A stretch of DNA of 64,000 bases, taken from the NCBI GenBank assembly GCA_005518205.2, contig RFFC02000009.1, positions 62,001 through 126,000 on the forward strand, in the 5' to 3' direction. This document shows positions 61,188-64,000 of the stretch, in pieces. The notes below the pieces were generated by a model. It was not told the DNA's origin. It saw only the letters and a program-made list of their open reading frames with translations, and did not search any database. The stretch's first letter is position 1. Every line of letters begins with the position of its first letter. Made by a program: the position numbers and the translations under genes. The DNA is from Hormoscilla sp. GUM202 (GTDB taxonomy: Bacteria > Cyanobacteriota > Cyanobacteriia > Cyanobacteriales > Desertifilaceae).

Positions 61188-63097
61188 AATTAGAAAAGCG
61201 ATAGAAATGATAGCCATCCATAAAGGAAAGGTCGTCCGAAACATGATGAATGATCGCCCGATCGCACAACAACTGTCCCAAGGCGATCGCGTCTTCTTTC
61301 TGACAATTTTGGGTTCTCATCAACCAGTCTACAGCTTCCGCCCCAATAAAACAGGCGGGATACAAATTACTCCGATACCACCGGTCTTTTATTTCCACTC
61401 CTTCTGCACCTTGCATTTGACTAATAATATCATCTAGGTTAACAGATTGGCATAATTTGTTCTTCTCGGAAGACTCTGACTGGACTGCTGTCTTTAAGCT
61501 TTTGAGGAACTCATCAATGTGAGTCGATCGCAAATTCAAGTCTCGTTGAGGGAAAGGGATTTCGATCTGATGATGTCGCAGAGTCTGTTCGATGCGGTAG
61601 TAAAGGTCGCTTCTGAGGGGAGATTGTTTTTCTGGTTCCCGCGTCCAAATCAGGAGATCGAAATTGAGGGAACTGTCTCCAAAATCTTTAAACCAAACTT
61701 GGGGAACTGGATTTACCAAAACATCAGGATGACTTTTGGCCACATCTAGCAGCACGGAGCGGACTTTATTGGGGTCTGAACTATAGGATACACCCACGGG
61801 GACATGCAGGCGACAGATGGGACTGTCATGAGTCCAATTGATCACTTCGCTTTCCAGAAAACGAGAGTTAGGCACGATAATCTTGACTTTATCTAGAGTA
61901 GCAATCTTGGGTACTGCGAGCGCCGATATGTTCCACCACGCCCATCAGAGAACCTACCTCCACAAAGTCCCCCTCCTGAATGTGGCGCTCGAAGGTGATA
62001 ATCAAACCGCCGATCAGGTTATTAGCAATATTTTGGAGACCAAAACCAATCCCCACGCCGAGAACGCTGGCCACAATAGTCAGGGAACTAACATCCAGAC
62101 CCCAGATTTGCAGGACGATAATCAAACCCAGCAAGCTGAGGGTATATTGGGTTAATACCGCTACGACATCTTGCAGGTTCCGGTTAATACTGGTTCTGGA
62201 TAAAAGCCGGGATTTCAGCAGCTTAGTCAGATTTCGGACCACAAACCAGAGTCCGACACTTAAGGTCAAGAGAACCAAAATATCCAGAACTGTATAGTCA
62301 GTTTGGTTGGAAGTAAAAATGGGCTCGGTGATACTGTCACGCAAGAGATTAAACAGCCAGTAGCGCCAGCGCCGCAAGACCGGAAATATATCGGTGATAT
62401 AATGGATTACCGCTGTCCAAATCCCGAATAACAGCCCTATACGTGCCAACCGCACAAAGCGTTTCAAAAATTCATGCCCATCGGACAACAACTTTTTATT
62501 TTTATCTAAATATAGCTTTAGTTGTCGATCGAACAGCCAGTTTACCCACCGCAAAATAAAGTGAACCGCCAGGGTGCCTGCTAGCACTAACAGCGAGAAC
62601 AGCAGGGCTTGGCGGCGATAGCTCCAACTGCGTTCGCTTTTCGCCACTTGCAGAGCATTAGCGATCTTTTCCCCCCATTTTCTGGCCTGGGCATCTGTCC
62701 TCCTTTCTTCCCTCAAGTCCCTTTCAGTAACTGTCAAATCTTCTCGGTCATTGATGCGGAGGATCGTCTCTTTATTTTTCTCAGAAATACCGTAAAAAGC
62801 AGGTTGTTGTCCTCCCCCTAGGTAATCTAGTAGTACCTGTTCCAATTTCTGATTAATTATCTCTGCTCTTTCTTCGGCACTGAGGGAGTTTAAGTCGTTG
62901 ACATGAAACAAAACTCGCCCGTCGAGTACCACCGGAGCCTTTCGATCGAACTCTCCCACAATAGGAGATCGGGCCCAACTTGGTGTCAGAGTCAGGAGTA
63001 GAGAGAAAAGGCCAGCTAGCACCAGTAGGAACCAGCGGCTGATTTTTGATTTGCGGGTCAACTTCAACTCAAACATGGCATAACTAAGTAGAGGCAT
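61186..63097 (-). pseudogene. MscS-type mechanosensitive channel gene, +1 frameshift
   Basis: N-terminal frame (63097 or ATG 63076, to 61889): signal peptide WFLLVLAGLFSLLLTL, several membrane helices, and the MscS pore/beta region VLGVGIGFGLQNIANNLIGG … FVEVGSLMGVVEHIGARST. C-terminal frame (to 61186): KIATLDKVKIIVPNSRFLES EVINW … with a DEP-like domain at the end (YPACFIGAEAVDWLMRTQNC). The two are joined by dropping one C of the CCC at 61909-61911. Repaired length about 636. Could be a true slip or a base error; the gene otherwise looks healthy. Confidence 0.8.
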
Positions 63098-63523
63098 CTA
63101 AATTTTTCTGACAGGAGGATTTTGTGAAGTAGGCGATGGTGTTTGAGGTGCTTGGGGTCGATATTTTTCTAAGAGATTGCTCGCCAAGACCCAAGCACCA
63201 GATCCCATCAACAAAACCAGAATCGTTCCCATTGTTACAGTTACCCAAGGCTGCTGCCAAAATGCCGATGCTGACGAGAGCGAACTTGTTGTCAGACTGG
63301 TATTGATCTCGGTATCTTTAGCATCACAATCACTCATCAGGGTAATTGTAATCTTGTAAGGCCCTAGTCTGATATTATCCTGGTTGTTTAGGGGGATACT
63401 AGCCTGATGCAGCTGCCGTTTTTGCACGAAGGTGCCGTTAGCGCTGCGGTCTGCGATCGACAACTGCTGATGGTCGCAGGTAATCAGAGCGTGGAACCGG
63501 GAGACTTTTTTGCTATTGAGCAC
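63098..63523 (-). CDS. FHA domain protein, N-terminally truncated
   Basis: From GTG 63523: VLNSKKVSRFHALITCDHQQ LSIADRSANGTFVQKRQL is the second half of an FHA domain (SRFHA, NGTFV phosphothreonine-binding loops); the first strands with the GR motif are missing, and a TAG lies 12 codons upstream. A single membrane helix (VTMGTILVLLMGSGAWVLAS) and a proline-rich tail follow. The IS630 gene lies just upstream, so the FHA gene was probably cut by that insertion. Confidence 0.7.
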   Translation of the reverse strand: MLNSKKVSRFHALITCDHQQLSIADRSANGTFVQKRQLHQASIPLNNQDNIRLGPYKITITLMSDCDAKDTEINTSLTTSSLSSASAFWQQPWVTVTMGTILVLLMGSGAWVLASNLLEKYRPQAPQTPSPTSQNPPVRKI

Positions 63524-63579
63524 AACTCGAGAAGAGGTTAAGCCGGTGTCGGGCTAGCGTTAAAGCACCTATTGGTCTG

Positions 63580-64000
63580 TCAAGATGTAATTGACGGATA
63601 TAACCGCTTCAATTTAATCCGAGCCTCCTCGGTGGGAAATTGCCAATCTACCACCAAAGCCGTTTCATTTCTGCGCTTTTCCCAAGCTGCCACTTCTTCG
63701 GTTAAAACTTCCTTGTCCGAAATTCTTCGGTCTAGACATTGTCGGCTTAAGACACTTAACTCGATTTCTGCCATATTCAACCAACTGCCATGCTTGGGAG
63801 TGTAATGAAATTCTAATTTGTCCAGAATCCGACGGGCTGACGATGGGCTAAAAGCTTTGTACAGAGAGGATTTTACATGAGTATTTAAGTTATCTTGAAC
63901 GACTAAAATTTTCTGGGCTTGAGGAAAATGTTCATCGACCAAATATTTCATAAGATTAGCATAATCAATTTGAGTTCGTCGAGCAGTTACTTCTACGTGC
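63580..64000 (-). CDS. IS630 family transposase, 5' part beyond window edge
   Basis: Open from the window edge: HVEVTARRTQIDYANLMKYL … ILVVQDNLNTHVKSSLYKAF … LEFHYTPKHGSWLNMAEIEL SVLSRQCLDRR. QDN(L)NTH and the NMAEIE Glu are the second Asp and the Glu of the DDE triad of IS630/Tc1 transposases. The stop at 63580 leaves about 20 bp to the likely element end (TA at about 63558). These enzymes duplicate TA targets, as seen at both MITEs in this window. The frame may begin upstream, outside the window. Confidence 0.9.
   Translation of the reverse strand, partial: HVEVTARRTQIDYANLMKYLVDEHFPQAQKILVVQDNLNTHVKSSLYKAFSPSSARRILDKLEFHYTPKHGSWLNMAEIELSVLSRQCLDRRISDKEVLTEEVAAWEKRRNETALVVDWQFPTEEARIKLKRLYPSITS

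Overview
The window is a piece of a cyanobacterial chromosome, most likely from a filamentous, repeat-rich lineage of the Oscillatoriales type. The evidence is the very high density of GCGATCGC (HIP1) sites, the cyanobacterial order ffh - rpsP - KH protein - phoH, a cyanobacterial-type ClpC, a short-form HisG, and many antitoxin families (DUF433, UPF0175) common in these genomes. I cannot fix the species. Housekeeping genes (clpC, thrB, pabB/C, phoH, khpA, rpsP, ffh, hisG, an ABC exporter, mscS) are scattered as islands in a large, actively decaying accessory region.

Layout. 0-6.4 kb: accessory genes, including a possible nuclease-toxin/immunity pair and an RTX metalloprotease. 6.7-14.7 kb: clpC, repeat-filled DNA, a tandemly duplicated endolysin-like gene (one copy truncated), thrB and a methyltransferase. 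14.7-30.5 kb: a toxin-antitoxin graveyard (DUF433/DUF5615, VapBC, UPF0175/DUF3368, nucleotidyltransferase pair) with an ORF-less group II intron and a MITE. Embedded in it are a DUF262 + HEPN pair (HEPN gene with an in-frame stop) and an intact HerA + NurA-like operon. 30.5-37.8 kb: pabB/C, a MITE-split gene, DUF433, then phoH-khpA-rpsP-ffh. 37.8-39.4 kb: repeats and a frameshifted pseudogene, followed by an orphan MazF-type toxin (39.4-39.7 kb). 39.8-43.6 kb: a STAND NTPase followed by a TPR protein. 43.6-48.4 kb: antitoxin remnants, unknown genes, and a deaminase-toxin/immunity-like pair. 48.5-54.8 kb: a DNA methyltransferase + restriction endonuclease and a kinase - vWA - PP2C (TerY-P) triad, separated by a 198-bp repeat array. 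55-64 kb: ABC exporter, frameshifted GNAT, hisG, an XRE-ImmA locus with a wrecked DUF416 gene, a frameshifted mscS, a truncated FHA gene and an IS630 transposase running off the right edge.

How it fits together. At least five sets of genes look like conflict systems: HerA/NurA-like, DUF262/HEPN, STAND/TPR, restriction-modification plus TerY-P, and toxin/immunity modules. They sit among many toxin-antitoxin units, of which several have lost one partner. Mobile DNA explains much of the damage. A group II intron lies antisense in a DUF433 gene. Two different MITEs are each flanked by TA duplications whose removal restores a reading frame. An IS630-family transposase, a family that targets TA, lies at the right edge. 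Several short dispersed repeats recur throughout. Several frameshifts (GNAT, mscS) could instead be assembly errors and are marked as such.
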